Source: Gracilibacillus salinarum (lineage in GTDB: Bacteria > Bacillota > Bacilli > Bacillales > Amphibacillaceae). Taken from it: a stretch of 64,000 nucleotides of DNA. The stretch is from the NCBI RefSeq assembly GCF_022919575.1, contig NZ_CP095071.1, forward strand, positions 2,852,001-2,916,000, read 5' to 3'. The translations under genes and the position numbers were made by a program. The notes beneath the pieces were generated by a model that was given only the letters and a program-made list of their open reading frames with translations, made no database searches and was not told the DNA's origin. This document shows, one piece after another, positions 18,477 to 27,690 of this stretch; the first letter of the stretch is position 1, and every line of letters starts with the position of its first letter.

Positions 18477-19214
18477 ATGAAAAGAATAAATAAACTTGGC
18501 TTGTTGTCCGTATTAATGTTATTCATTTTACTATCTGCTTGCTCTTATAAAGAATTTGAAGATTCACTTAAAAGTAAATTAGATACAGAGAAAGAAGACC
18601 AATACGTCAATCCATCTAACATACCGGTAAATGATCCTGAGGTTGAGCAGACAGAAGCAACTGCATCAGAGGCCGAACTTGCTACTGTTGGCGATACGAT
18701 CACATTTACATTTGATGGAGGAGATGAATCCCACCAATTTCAATACACCCTTAATCAAGCATTTAAATCGGATACTATAAATGAGCTAAGTTTAAAAAGA
18801 GAAGATTTTGCAGATCCTTCTTTAATTAATGAGGATGGCTCAATTGATGAGATGTACCGTCTAGTACTTGTTGATGTCACGGTCAAAAATATTAATAATG
18901 ATTCCTTTATGAGTGAAGAGGATAATAACCAGCCAATCATGTTCATTGAATCCTCGATTGGATTCAAAGAAGAAATTGAAGATCCAAATGGACCATTCAC
19001 TTTACAGGCTGTTTACTTTAGCGAACATCCTCCATATGAGAAAAATCAGTGGAATGATTACTATCAGTTCCCCCTATCTTTCGGTCAAGAATTAGATGCC
19101 AAAGTTGGCTGGTTTGTCCCAGCTGAACAATTAGAGAAGGAACCTTTGTATTATATTATTGGCGGAGGCGGCAGTGCTGAGTATTATAAGTACTTTGAAT
19201 TGACTTTTGATTAG
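18477..19214 (+). CDS. Exported lipoprotein of the ABC transporter locus
   Basis: Lipoprotein of 245 residues; the ATG at 18477 follows AAGGAG by 12 nt and begins the signal MKRINKLGLLSVLMLFILL, with lipobox LSAC. An acidic spacer is followed by a beta-rich domain: VGDTITFTFDGGDESHQFQY, VLVDVTVKNIN and FPLSFGQELDAKVGWFVP. These resemble the DUF4352/telokin-like exported domains often found beside ABC exporters (family assignment tentative). The stop is 10 bp from the next start, so it heads a five-gene operon with two permeases, an ATPase and a second exported protein. Such proteins are thought to bind peptide or antibiotic at the cell surface; the role here is inferred from position. Confidence 0.75.
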   Translation: MKRINKLGLLSVLMLFILLSACSYKEFEDSLKSKLDTEKEDQYVNPSNIPVNDPEVEQTEATASEAELATVGDTITFTFDGGDESHQFQYTLNQAFKSDTINELSLKREDFADPSLINEDGSIDEMYRLVLVDVTVKNINNDSFMSEEDNNQPIMFIESSIGFKEEIEDPNGPFTLQAVYFSEHPPYEKNQWNDYYQFPLSFGQELDAKVGWFVPAEQLEKEPLYYIIGGGGSAEYYKYFELTFD

Positions 19215-19224
19215 GAGGATCGTC

Positions 19225-20085
19225 ATGAACAAAACGTTAACTCGCTTGTTACAATTAGAGCTTAAAAAAGCGCTAACTAACAAATTCTTTTCCATTACAT
19301 TGAGTATTGCTAGTATTTTCACCCTGCTTAGCGCCTGGTATATGATAGACACCTATTATCAAACCAATACTGCTTTATCCATGAATGCACAAGGTAATCC
19401 ACTACCCTATAACAGAACACTTTATAAATATTGGATTGGTGGCGAAACATCATCTCTTGGGTTCACACTTTTTTTCACCTTGTTTCCACTAATTGCTGTT
19501 TTACCTTACGGCTGGTCGCACGTAACAGAAAGTAAAAATGGCTATGTGAAAATGATCGTCACAAGAAGTAATAAATGGCACTATTATGTAACCAAATTCA
19601 TCGCGACATTTACTGCCGGCGGAACCGTTATCCTGCTTCCTCTTATCTTAAATTTTATTGTTGTGGCATCATTTGTGCCTGCTATTTCACCAACACAACT
19701 TAATCCTTATATATATGGTGTAGAAAACGGGGCGATCTGGTCAAACTTATTTTATACTCACCCGCTCATTTATACGATGCTCTATTTACTTTTAGATTTT
19801 ATTTTTGCAGGTTTATTTGCAACGATGAGTCTTGCTATTTCCTTTTTTATTAAAAATAGAATTGCTATTATTTTAATTCCATTTTTCCTGCTGTTTATTT
19901 TGCATTACAGCCGTACATTTTTACAGTACAAATTTTATAAAGAAATTTCACCACTGAATTACTTACACGCCATTGCTATTGAAAATCCGGCAAGTACTAT
20001 AATTATCCTTATTGAAGGAATGGTGCTATTTGTTTTGACATTTGGTATAACGATGAGATTAGGTGTTAAACGTGAGATTTTTTAA
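19225..20085 (+). CDS. ABC-2-type permease subunit 1
   Basis: Membrane protein of 286 residues with about six hydrophobic segments, the layout of ABC-2 exporter permeases. The ATG at 19225 follows TTAGGAGG at ideal distance. The first helix lies at about residues 20-40 after the cytoplasmic start LTRLLQLELKKALTNKFFS, and the PYGWSHVTESKNGYVKMIVTR segment after the second helix is a cytoplasmic loop likely to contact the ATPase. The gene overlaps the next by 14-23 bp. With the second permease and the ATPase it should form one exporter, resembling bacteriocin or lantibiotic self-protection transporters, although each permease is somewhat longer than typical LanE/LanG. Confidence 0.85.
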   Translation: MNKTLTRLLQLELKKALTNKFFSITLSIASIFTLLSAWYMIDTYYQTNTALSMNAQGNPLPYNRTLYKYWIGGETSSLGFTLFFTLFPLIAVLPYGWSHVTESKNGYVKMIVTRSNKWHYYVTKFIATFTAGGTVILLPLILNFIVVASFVPAISPTQLNPYIYGVENGAIWSNLFYTHPLIYTMLYLLLDFIFAGLFATMSLAISFFIKNRIAIILIPFFLLFILHYSRTFLQYKFYKEISPLNYLHAIAIENPASTIIILIEGMVLFVLTFGITMRLGVKREIF

Positions 20086-20920
20086 CCTGTTTAAATATGA
20101 TGTAAAGAACGGTTTCCGTATCAACCTTCTTCATTTACTAGTTATAGTCTTTTTAGTGCTTGCATATTGTTTTGATTTTTATATCCGCAAAAAGCATGCA
20201 TACATGTTTGATCCAGTGATTCCTTCTGGTACCTGGATTGATTATTTATTCTACATACTAGCAGGTATTAAAGAATATATACCTTCGGATACCGAGAGCT
20301 TTCTTTTTCCTGTCAAATGGATGTTATTACATCTGTTTATTCTTTACAGTACGCTGCATTATCCATACAGAGATCTGTCCGCACTAGGATTGAACATGTT
20401 AATGAGAACAAAAGGACGACTGGCCTGGTGGAGTTCAAAGACTCTATGGAATATCTGTTACGTCTTGGCAATCTATGCAGTAATATTTCTAACCATTTTG
20501 ACTTTTTGTTTTATCATGCAGGAGCCCATTTCATTTGAGATTACACCGATGTTTGTCAATGACCTTTTAGATGCGCAAAGCCCATTTGATACCTTTTCAA
20601 TTGATTTAGTCGTTTACATTGTATTTATTCCTGTGATGATGTCGATTGCGTTTAACCTGCTGCAGATGACCATCGTACTGTTTATCAAACCCTTGTATAG
20701 CTTTGGTATGCTGGCTATTATGTTGCTTTCCTCTGCCTACATTGTCACTCCCTATCTTCCTGGTAACTATGCCATGCCAATTCGAAGTATTGATGTAGTA
20801 GAGCAAGGTCTTTCGTTTAACGGGGCAGTAATCGCTTGGAGTATTTTAACCGTAGGATCATTCATCCTTGGTTGTATCTATTTTAGGAGATTCGATATTC
20901 TACATGATGATTTTAATTAA
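20072..20920 (+). CDS. ABC-2-type permease subunit 2
   Basis: Second polytopic subunit, about 282 residues with six hydrophobic segments. It starts inside the end of the first permease gene; the GTG at 20072 has TTAGG about 8 nt upstream, with GTG 20063 as the alternative, so translation is probably coupled. It has the same overall design as subunit 1 (short cytoplasmic start FNLFKYDVKNGFRINLLHLL, then a large extracellular loop) but little obvious identity, which suggests a heterodimeric channel. The ATPase gene follows after 23 bp. Substrate unknown; context suggests a peptide or toxic compound. Confidence 0.82.
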   Translation: MRFFNLFKYDVKNGFRINLLHLLVIVFLVLAYCFDFYIRKKHAYMFDPVIPSGTWIDYLFYILAGIKEYIPSDTESFLFPVKWMLLHLFILYSTLHYPYRDLSALGLNMLMRTKGRLAWWSSKTLWNICYVLAIYAVIFLTILTFCFIMQEPISFEITPMFVNDLLDAQSPFDTFSIDLVVYIVFIPVMMSIAFNLLQMTIVLFIKPLYSFGMLAIMLLSSAYIVTPYLPGNYAMPIRSIDVVEQGLSFNGAVIAWSILTVGSFILGCIYFRRFDILHDDFN

Positions 20921-20943
20921 TCGTTCAAGAAAGGAGATTGACT

Positions 20944-21603
20944 ATGACAACCATTGATTTGGATCATGTTACGAAGACGATGAAGGGGATTAACGTCATT
21001 AACAATATTTCTTTAACCTTCCATTCTGGTAAAGTCACCGGATTACGCGGTGTAAACGGCTCTGGAAAGACGATGATGATGCGGTTAATTGCTGGTTTAA
21101 TTTTTCCTTCCAAAGGATCGATCCACATTGACGGTAAAAAACTTGGAAAAGATCTTACCTTCCCCGAAAGTATTGGCATGCTGTTAGAAAATCCAGCTTT
21201 TTTAGATAGCTATTCAGGCTTCCAAAATCTAAAAATGCTCGCATCGATTCGCAATGAAATTGATACGGTGCAGATAAGAGCTGTGTTAAATCAGGTGGGC
21301 CTAGATGAGGCAAGCAGTAAGAAAAAATATAAAAAATATTCATTAGGGATGAAGCAACGCCTTGGTATTGCTGGTGCCATTCTTGAAAGACCGGATATTG
21401 TCATACTGGATGAACCGACCAATTCACTGGATACGAATGGCGTAGAACTGGTTAAAAAAATCGTACATCAAGAAAAGCAACGCGGGGCATTAGTGATCAT
21501 CTCCTGTCATGATAGCGATATATTGGATGAATTGGCAGATGAGATACATTATCTGGAAAACGGAACACTTATAAGCAGCTCAAAAGGAAGTGAAAAAACA
21601 TGA
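20944..21603 (+). CDS. ABC transporter ATPase
   Basis: ATP-binding subunit of 219 residues for the two preceding permeases. Walker A is GVNGSGKTMMMR, the signature is YSLGMKQRLGIAG, Walker B is DIVILDEPTNSLD and the switch histidine is in ISCHD; all catalytic residues are present. ATG 20944 follows AAAGGAG by 7 nt; a TTG two codons earlier is less likely. The nucleotide-binding domain is of the short exporter type (BcrA/LanF-like). The stop overlaps the next start in an ATGA arrangement, so the downstream exported protein is made in step with the ATPase. Confidence 0.93.
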   Translation: MTTIDLDHVTKTMKGINVINNISLTFHSGKVTGLRGVNGSGKTMMMRLIAGLIFPSKGSIHIDGKKLGKDLTFPESIGMLLENPAFLDSYSGFQNLKMLASIRNEIDTVQIRAVLNQVGLDEASSKKKYKKYSLGMKQRLGIAGAILERPDIVILDEPTNSLDTNGVELVKKIVHQEKQRGALVIISCHDSDILDELADEIHYLENGTLISSSKGSEKT

Positions 21604-22232
21604 AAAAGCTCTTCCTCGGTTTCCTGTGTTTAGCTTTAACTGTAGGAGTAGGTATTCGCATTTGGAATGTCAATAAAGATGTCGAGCTTCCTCCAGTCCA
21701 CACCTTTAAAATGAGTGAAGAAGTGGCCATTGAAGATAATATATTTCTAGATGACTTTGAAAATATGGATGGTTATACCGTGACCGTAAACGATGCAGAA
21801 ATCATTCCTTATGAGGCATACCTTGCAAAATATCAGTATCAGGATGATCCGGATAATCCATTGTTTGCAGAAGAGGATTTTCTTTTTCCTGAAATGGTTT
21901 ATGATATCGATATAACCGTTAAAAATACGAAGAAAACGGATAATCCAAAGGAACAAAGTGGTATTAACTTTATTCACTATTATTTAATTGGTACCGATTT
22001 CGAACTTCAAATTAGCGATGAGCTATATCGCGTTGGTAATCCTGATTTGGAAACAGGCATGACAGATGGATTTCGTCTGCGCCCAGAAACAGAAATGAAC
22101 TTTCATTTACCATTTTATTTTTCGCCATCAGCTATTGCTGGCCCGCTTCAAGTAAAGGATATTACTAGTGACGATATATATTTGGTTGTTTCTTTATATC
22201 CTCATGTGAATCAAATTTTGATAGAATCCTAA
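21600..22232 (+). CDS. DUF5028-like exported protein
   Basis: Protein of 210 residues with a single N-terminal hydrophobic segment (about 3-22) and no lipobox, so a membrane-anchored or secreted protein. The rest is acidic and beta-rich, with VYDIDITVKNTKK in the middle and LRPETEMNFHLPFYFSPS near the end. These two places parallel VDVTVKN and FPLSFGQELDAKVGWFVP in the lipoprotein that opens the operon, so the two outside proteins probably share a fold. I assign DUF5028 from memory, with moderate certainty. It overlaps the ATPase gene by 4 bp and closes the operon. Confidence 0.7.
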   Translation: MKKLFLGFLCLALTVGVGIRIWNVNKDVELPPVHTFKMSEEVAIEDNIFLDDFENMDGYTVTVNDAEIIPYEAYLAKYQYQDDPDNPLFAEEDFLFPEMVYDIDITVKNTKKTDNPKEQSGINFIHYYLIGTDFELQISDELYRVGNPDLETGMTDGFRLRPETEMNFHLPFYFSPSAIAGPLQVKDITSDDIYLVVSLYPHVNQILIES

Positions 22233-22323
22233 TATTTGTCCCCTTGAAACTATCTCAGGGGGATAATGTACAAGTCCTCCCTCAAACCCTGTTCCCAGCA
22301 TTTCTTTTAACCTATATAAATGG

Positions 22324-22329
22324 TATAAT
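22324..22329 (+). promoter_or_regulatory. Possible -10 box for the two-component genes
   Basis: TATAAT about 65 nt upstream of the kinase start, in a short gap after an imperfect hairpin (TCCCC...GGGGA near 22240-22262). No clear -35 element can be seen. Confidence 0.35.
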
Positions 22330-22392
22330 TTACTATGTAATCAATCCTTCAATCTTCGTTTATCTTAATTGTATATAAAGGTTGTGGTTAAC

Positions 22393-23715
22393 ATGGTCTT
22401 ATCTCTCTTCTTTTTTGTCATTGAATTAACAGCTATGTTCTTTGGTCTCTTTTACACACTTAGTCTAAAATTAAAATTAAAAACAATTATGTTCGGGGTT
22501 ATTGCTGTTGGTTTACCTGCCGTTTCATCTTATTTATATGTGGCAGGTTGCTTTGGCATCAGTTACCTTCTGATCAGCTTAAGTTTATTTTTTTATATTC
22601 ATACCCGAAAGCTACGTACACTGCTGGATGTTGCTATCCTGGCGATTATTAGCCTTATTGCAGAAAACCTTTCACAGATTATTCATTTTTCTTTTTTTAC
22701 AGATCAACAAACTCCTGTTGTTGCAGGAATAAACAGTTTGTTTCTTGTAATCATTTTTACTGTTTGTACCTATCTTTATCGGTTATTTATCATGAAGATT
22801 TGGCAAATGTTTTCGATTGCCACACAAATCCTGTTATTCTTCGTCGCATGGGTTACGACAACCGTTATCTTTTTCAATCTATTCATCTCTTTACATCGTA
22901 ATCTATATTATCCTGCCATTTTTAATGTGCTAATTGAGACTATCTATCTTTTATTAATGTTCGTTCTGTTTGCCCTCTTGTTTCGTAACATTAAAAAGGA
23001 GAATACATTAAAAAACAAAGAAATAGAACGAGAGCAAATGCTGCAATACATGCAAGAACTCGAACGAATCAATAAGGATATGCAAAGCTTCCGGCATGAT
23101 TACCAGAATATCTTGCTTACCATGCAAGGATACATGGAGCATAATGATATCAAAGGATTAAAAAACTATTTTAATAATTATATTGTGAAAGTGGAAAATA
23201 GTACGCTTCGTCGTAACCATTTATTTCACCAGCTAGATAAAATTAAAATAATTGAATTGAAAGGATTTCTATCTTCAAAAATATTACTGGCCCAGGAGTC
23301 CAGCATAACTATTCATGTAGAAGTAGCCGATCAAATTAAAGCTATTGATATGCATATAATAGATCTGATTCGGCTAATTGGTATATTACTAGATAACGCG
23401 TTAGAAGCTTCTCTCCACTTAGAAAACCGGGAGCTAAATATGGCATTTATCCAGAAAAAAGACGGTTCCTTACTCATGGTAATAGAGAACCGCATCGAAA
23501 ATGAGAATATAACTATCGGACAACTGTTTCAGGCTGGATACTCAACAAAGGGAAAAGCTCGAGGTAACGGCTTAACAACCGCTCGTCGAATTATCAATCA
23601 ATGGTCAAATGCTACCATGAATACACGCATCGAAAATCAATTCTTCATTCATGAAATTGAAATAAAAGCCGTAAACGAGCAGATTTCCGTTCCATATGAA
23701 AAAACACTTGTCTAG
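22393..23715 (+). CDS. AgrC/GHKL-type sensor histidine kinase
   Basis: Sensor kinase of about 440 residues. The N-terminal 200 residues hold six or seven membrane segments with very short loops, as in AgrC-type peptide receptors. A coiled stretch leads to the phosphoacceptor His235 in FRHDYQNILL, typical of the HPK10 group. The GHKL ATPase follows: LLDNALEASL as N box and GNGLTTARRI as the glycine-rich lid. The ATG at 22393 is favoured over the upstream TTG. It stands 31 bp before its response regulator and 160 bp after the ABC operon. No AgrB or AgrD gene is in the window, so the signal may be an externally made peptide or a substrate of the exporter. Confidence 0.9.
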   Translation: MVLSLFFFVIELTAMFFGLFYTLSLKLKLKTIMFGVIAVGLPAVSSYLYVAGCFGISYLLISLSLFFYIHTRKLRTLLDVAILAIISLIAENLSQIIHFSFFTDQQTPVVAGINSLFLVIIFTVCTYLYRLFIMKIWQMFSIATQILLFFVAWVTTTVIFFNLFISLHRNLYYPAIFNVLIETIYLLLMFVLFALLFRNIKKENTLKNKEIEREQMLQYMQELERINKDMQSFRHDYQNILLTMQGYMEHNDIKGLKNYFNNYIVKVENSTLRRNHLFHQLDKIKIIELKGFLSSKILLAQESSITIHVEVADQIKAIDMHIIDLIRLIGILLDNALEASLHLENRELNMAFIQKKDGSLLMVIENRIENENITIGQLFQAGYSTKGKARGNGLTTARRIINQWSNATMNTRIENQFFIHEIEIKAVNEQISVPYEKTLV

Positions 23716-23746
23716 TAAACGATCATGACACAGGGGAGGATATATT

Positions 23747-24511
23747 GTGAAGGTAATAATTTGTGAAAATGAAACAGAGCAACGCCTATTGTTAGAATCG
23801 ATTATTTCGCATTATGCTTTGGTCTCTGAACCAAGCATTGAAATAGTGCTTAGTGCCGCTACTCCGGAAGAAGTGCTGGTTTTCCAACAAGATCAGAGAG
23901 CAGATTGTTATTTTTTAGATATAGAACTTGCTTCGACACTTAATGGAATGGATGTTGCCCGTAAAATCCGAGAACAAGATCCCTTTGCTACAATCATTTT
24001 TATTTCCATGCATGCAGATCGATTAAAATTGACATTTAAATATAAATTAGCTGCGCTTGATTTTATTGTTAAAGATGATAATCGAGCAAAGCTATCCGAG
24101 CAAGTAATCGATGCATTAGAAGCGGCTTTTACCAAATGCAAGCAACAAAACACTTCACAAGAGAAGATATCATCACTTGCAATCCGTATCGGTGAGCAGA
24201 TTAAATACGTTCATTATACGGACATTTATTACTTTGAGACTTCCCCTAACGTACATAAAATAGGACTACACGAAAAAAATGGCTATTATGAATTTTATGC
24301 AAAATTAAAAGATCTTGAAGAACTTCATCCATCCTTTTTTCGCTGTCATAAAAGCTACGTCATCAATCTGCAACACATTAAAACAATTAATAAAAAGGAA
24401 CGTAAATTGATCATGGCAAATGACCAGGAATGTTACCTGTCTTTTCGTAAAGTAAAGGAATTGCAAACTAAGCTTAATCAGCAGTATCCTGGTATTTCCA
24501 CTATTGGATAA
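23747..24511 (+). CDS. AgrA-like LytTR response regulator
   Basis: Response regulator of 254 residues. The receiver domain (1-125) has the acidic pocket in IICENE and phosphoacceptor Asp58 in CYFLDIEL, with FISMHADRL around the conserved switch residue. The LytTR DNA-binding domain (about 145-245) has YIYYFETSPN-type and LHPSFFRCHKSYVINL motifs. LytTR regulators bind paired direct repeats upstream of target promoters. The natural target is the ABC operon at 18477-22232; I could not fix a convincing repeat pair there. RBS GGGGAGG precedes the start, written as GTG. Kinase and regulator form one transcript. Confidence 0.9.
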   Translation: MKVIICENETEQRLLLESIISHYALVSEPSIEIVLSAATPEEVLVFQQDQRADCYFLDIELASTLNGMDVARKIREQDPFATIIFISMHADRLKLTFKYKLAALDFIVKDDNRAKLSEQVIDALEAAFTKCKQQNTSQEKISSLAIRIGEQIKYVHYTDIYYFETSPNVHKIGLHEKNGYYEFYAKLKDLEELHPSFFRCHKSYVINLQHIKTINKKERKLIMANDQECYLSFRKVKELQTKLNQQYPGISTIG

Positions 24512-24528
24512 ATCCGAAACCGTGTAGT

Positions 24529-24788
24529 TTAAGTTAAATGATCGGCAGGGTGGCCTGGATAGCTCAATATATCACGTAGAGTCCTGACGGTACATTGCTG
24601 ACAATCCACTACGTCTGCACCTGTGTCTACTGGTAATGCTTCGAAGCAGACTTCCTCGGTTGAAGTATTTAGGGTAATAGCCAGCAGTGCCCCACAGGAC
24701 GAGAAGTGATTGCTAGGAGACATCCGAGCACTCGGAAGCAAGGCTATCCCTAGCTTCCTTAGAGTACCAGACACATCCCCATGTTCTA
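24529..24788. repeat. Degenerate relative of the fold-back repeats (copy C)
   Basis: Gap between converging genes. GTGCCCCACAGGACGAG followed by GAGACATCCGAGCAC (24687-24732) resembles the core of copies A and E. An open frame crosses it on the minus strand, but it has no RBS and an unlikely composition, so I treat the stretch as non-coding. The relation to the family is weaker than for the other copies. Confidence 0.4.
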
Positions 24789-25805
24789 TCACTCTAGATC
24801 CCTAACTCCTGTTTCTAATATTTCCATTTGCAATACTGTCTGCTCGTCTGTAATGGTTTTATCTTTACCATTTATAACCGCTTCATATAAGTCATCATAT
24901 ACAATGCCATAATCACCATTTACGGATGTTACTTTTTCTTCATGAATCGTACCATCATCGTCCACGTACGTTAATACGCCATAATGTTTGAGGGTATCTA
25001 CACCAAAATCTTTATTATCTGGCATGTAAAATAACTTTAAATGTTCTTCCTGACGATCTTTTGTTTCTTTGACAAAGCATCCTTTTTTTCCGTAAACGAC
25101 GAAGCTTGGTCTTTCTTTTATTCTAAAATAACTGGATTTTACCGATACTTTTAACGTGCCGTAATATAAATCCAAATCGAAATAATCGTTCATTCTTCCT
25201 GTTCCTAATAGTTGTCTCACATCATAATGGATCTGATCCGGCTTGCCAAAGTAGCTGATGACCTGATCCAGGGTATGACAGGCATGGCCGTATAAAAAGG
25301 ACACAGCTGGATCAAAGGAATCGGCAGACTCCGGGACTTCTGGACGGAAATAGTCAAAATGCATTTCCATTTCCAGCAGGTCGCCTAGTTTCCCTTCCTC
25401 GATAACTTTTTGAACCGTTAAGAAATCACTGTCAAAACGTCTATTTTGATACGCTTGGACAATCAAGCCTTTCTCTTTGGCCAATGCAAATATTTCTTTC
25501 GCCTGTTCCGAGTTTTCCGTAAACGGCTTTTCCACCAAGCAGTGTTTATTATGTTCTAATACTTGTTTTGCGTATTCATAATGGCTGTCATGTCTTGTGC
25601 ATACCACAATGACTTGAATATCATCATCATGCAATAATTCATTCAAGTCAGAAGTATAATGTACGCCATCAATTCGCTTCCAGCTATCACGATCGGGATT
25701 TCTCCGATAAATCGTTTTTACCTTTATATTCTCTCGTTGCAGTACGAATGGCAGATGATATCTATTCGTACTTTTTCCATTGCCAATATATCCTATAGTA
25801 AGCAT
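24789..25805 (-). CDS. Gfo/Idh/MocA-family oxidoreductase
   Basis: NAD(P)-dependent oxidoreductase of 338 residues. Rossmann start TIGYIGNGKSTNRYHLPF, followed by VIVVCTRHDSHYEYAKQVL and the family signature CLVEKPFTENSEQAKE (about residues 90-106); GHACHTLDQVISYFG carries the catalytic-region histidine. The C-terminal alpha/beta domain begins near 125. Resembles YhhX/YdgJ-type members acting on sugars or inositol-like compounds, but the substrate cannot be told. The final residues TGVRDLE run to the stop without a hairpin. GGAGG precedes the ATG. It is downstream of the mannose-type PTS operon by 110 bp and could share its transcript. Confidence 0.88.
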   Translation of the reverse strand: MLTIGYIGNGKSTNRYHLPFVLQRENIKVKTIYRRNPDRDSWKRIDGVHYTSDLNELLHDDDIQVIVVCTRHDSHYEYAKQVLEHNKHCLVEKPFTENSEQAKEIFALAKEKGLIVQAYQNRRFDSDFLTVQKVIEEGKLGDLLEMEMHFDYFRPEVPESADSFDPAVSFLYGHACHTLDQVISYFGKPDQIHYDVRQLLGTGRMNDYFDLDLYYGTLKVSVKSSYFRIKERPSFVVYGKKGCFVKETKDRQEEHLKLFYMPDNKDFGVDTLKHYGVLTYVDDDGTIHEEKVTSVNGDYGIVYDDLYEAVINGKDKTITDEQTVLQMEILETGVRDLE

Positions 25806-25914
25806 AGGTATCCTCCTTCATTTTTTGCATATCATTGCTGCTTCAATTATTTTACATGAAAGACCTTGTATGAAAAAGTACCCCCCTCTGACAGGAGGTA
25901 CTTTTCTATTTAGC

Positions 25915-26826
25915 TTACATTAAGTTAATGGCATGGAATAGGATACCAAGTGCAAACAATCCGAGAATCATAATAATAGGAGACACTTTCTTCCTGAGCA
26001 GCCACATGCTGAGGAGTGTGATTAACAGCCCTGCTAAACCTGGAATTAGGCTATCTAAGTTGTCCTGTAAAGTCGTGACATTATATTCACTTAATGAACG
26101 ACCGGCGGCTTGCTGTTCTAATGCCGTGCGAATCCCTTCTGATCCAGCAGGCAGGTTCTCCCAATCGATATACGCACCTTCGTCCAGTTCAACTCTCGAT
26201 ACCGTTGGTGTAAAGGATACCGCAACCCATCGGTTAACTAATGCACCAAGAATGAACATACCGAGTATCGAGGCCCCTTTGGTAATGTCACGAAGCAATC
26301 CACCAGATAAATCTTCCGTAATTTTGGAACCTGCTTTGTAACCAAGTTCTTGTGTATACCACATGAAACCCATACGAATGATGTTCCATAAAACAAAGTA
26401 TAGGATTGGTCCCAATATGTTCCCAGTTAAAGCAAGAGAAGCGGCCAATGCACCGAGAATTGGTTTAACCGTGAACCAGAAAACGGGGTCCCCGATACCT
26501 GCTAACGGACCCATCATCCCGACTTTAACCCCTTGAATAGCTTTGTTATCAACTGGGGCACCATTTGCACGTTCTTCTTCAAGTGCTAACGTCACACCAA
26601 TGATCGGAGAAGCTACATATGGATGGGTATTAAAAAATTCTAAGTGTCGTTGCAGTGCCGCAGCACGATCTTCTTTTGTTTTATATAATCTTCTGATGGC
26701 TGGAATCATAGAAAAGGCCCAACCACCGTTTTGCATACGTTCATAGTTCCAGGAACCTTGAATGAAAGTGGATCGCCACCAAATAGCAACGCGATCTCTT
26801 CTAGACAATTTCATTTCTTTAGCCAT
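25915..26826 (-). CDS. Mannose-family PTS component IID
   Basis: Membrane component of 303 residues, the normal length for IID of the mannose/fructose/sorbose PTS. N-terminal cytoplasmic part includes FIQGSWNYERMQNGGWAFSMIPA, followed by YVASPIIGVTLALEEERANG and GVKVGMMGPLAGIGDPVFWFTVKP, all hallmark IID stretches; hydrophobic segments fill the second half. It forms the sugar channel with IIC. It is the last gene of the IIAB-IIC-IID operon, 17 bp after the end of IIC. Because IIC is frameshifted here, the transporter may not be functional, although IID itself looks intact. Confidence 0.92.
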   Translation of the reverse strand: MAKEMKLSRRDRVAIWWRSTFIQGSWNYERMQNGGWAFSMIPAIRRLYKTKEDRAAALQRHLEFFNTHPYVASPIIGVTLALEEERANGAPVDNKAIQGVKVGMMGPLAGIGDPVFWFTVKPILGALAASLALTGNILGPILYFVLWNIIRMGFMWYTQELGYKAGSKITEDLSGGLLRDITKGASILGMFILGALVNRWVAVSFTPTVSRVELDEGAYIDWENLPAGSEGIRTALEQQAAGRSLSEYNVTTLQDNLDSLIPGLAGLLITLLSMWLLRKKVSPIIMILGLFALGILFHAINLM

Positions 26827-26843
26827 TTTGTGTCCTCCTCCTT

Positions 26844-27649
26844 TTAGTAGTTATCAATAATATCACCTATCGGATCTCCCGTGTTCCCATTTCCGCCGCC
26901 ACCTGAACCGCCTTGTTTCGTAAGCGCCAGATAGATAAGTGCAAGAGCCACACCGATAGCACCAAGACCCAATAGTGTGATGGATGGAATTGTCGCTAAT
27001 ACGAAGCCAATCGCAAAGAATGGCCATACTTCTTTTGTAGCCATCATGTTTATAACCATCGCATAACCGACGGCTACTACCATACCCCACCAACTGCTAA
27101 GCCATCTGTCAGCCAATCTGGCATAGACTGCAGTAAATCTCTAACCGGCGCTGCACCAACAGCCAAAATTAAGGCAGCTGGGATGGCTATACGCAGACCT
27201 TGCAAACAAATGGCGATAAGATGCCATACTTCTATCCTTCTGATGTTTCCTTCTTTTGCTGCCGCATCCATTAAATGAATTATTGCGGTTGCAATCGTTC
27301 GGACAATGATCGTTAATAATAGCCCCGCAACTGCAAGTGGAACTGCAATCGCGATGGCAGATGATACACCACCTTCGCCCTGACCACCTAAAACAAGAAT
27401 GATGGCCGAGGCAACAGACGCCAATGCAGCATCGGGGGCTACAGCAGCTCCGATGTTTGCCCATCCTAAAGCAATTAATTGCAGGGTACCACCTAAAATA
27501 AGGCAGGGCACTACTTCGCCTGTAACTAAACCGATTAACGTACAGGCTATAATGGGCTGGTGGAAGTGGAATTCATCCAATATCCCTTCTATACCTGCTA
27601 AAAATGCTACGATAATAACTAATATTATTTGAATAATAGTCAATTCCAT
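26844..27649 (-). pseudogene. Mannose-family PTS component IIC, frameshifted
   Basis: The membrane component IIC is split into two frames. The first (27649 to 27077) encodes 190 residues with normal IIC sequence: EFHFHQPIIACTLIGLVTGE, LQLIALGWANIGAAVAPDAA and up to WLTDGLAVGG, then stops. The second frame continues GMVVAVGYAMVINMMATKEV through to the stop at 26844. One extra base in the minus-strand run GGGG (27085-27088) would join them as LAVGGGMVVAVGYA and give an intact protein of about 268 residues, the usual IIC length. So a single base is missing in a homopolymer: a real mutation, a phase-variable run or a sequencing error. The start has AAAGGAGG upstream. Confidence 0.9.
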
Positions 27650-27690
27650 ATTTATTCTTAATCCTCCTTTTGATCTGACAATCAGGATTA

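Noticed and set aside
22233..22392. AgrD-like signal peptide gene
   Set aside because: I looked for a short ORF with an amphipathic start, a cysteine and an acidic tail here and at 18183-18476; none is present, and no AgrB either.
24529..24792. Minus-strand 87-codon gene in the gap after the AgrA-like regulator
   Set aside because: No RBS, unusual composition, and part of the sequence resembles the fold-back repeat core.
26844..27649. Programmed frameshift in the IIC gene
   Set aside because: No slippery heptamer or downstream pseudoknot is evident, and IIC genes are normally one frame. A lesion or read error is simpler.
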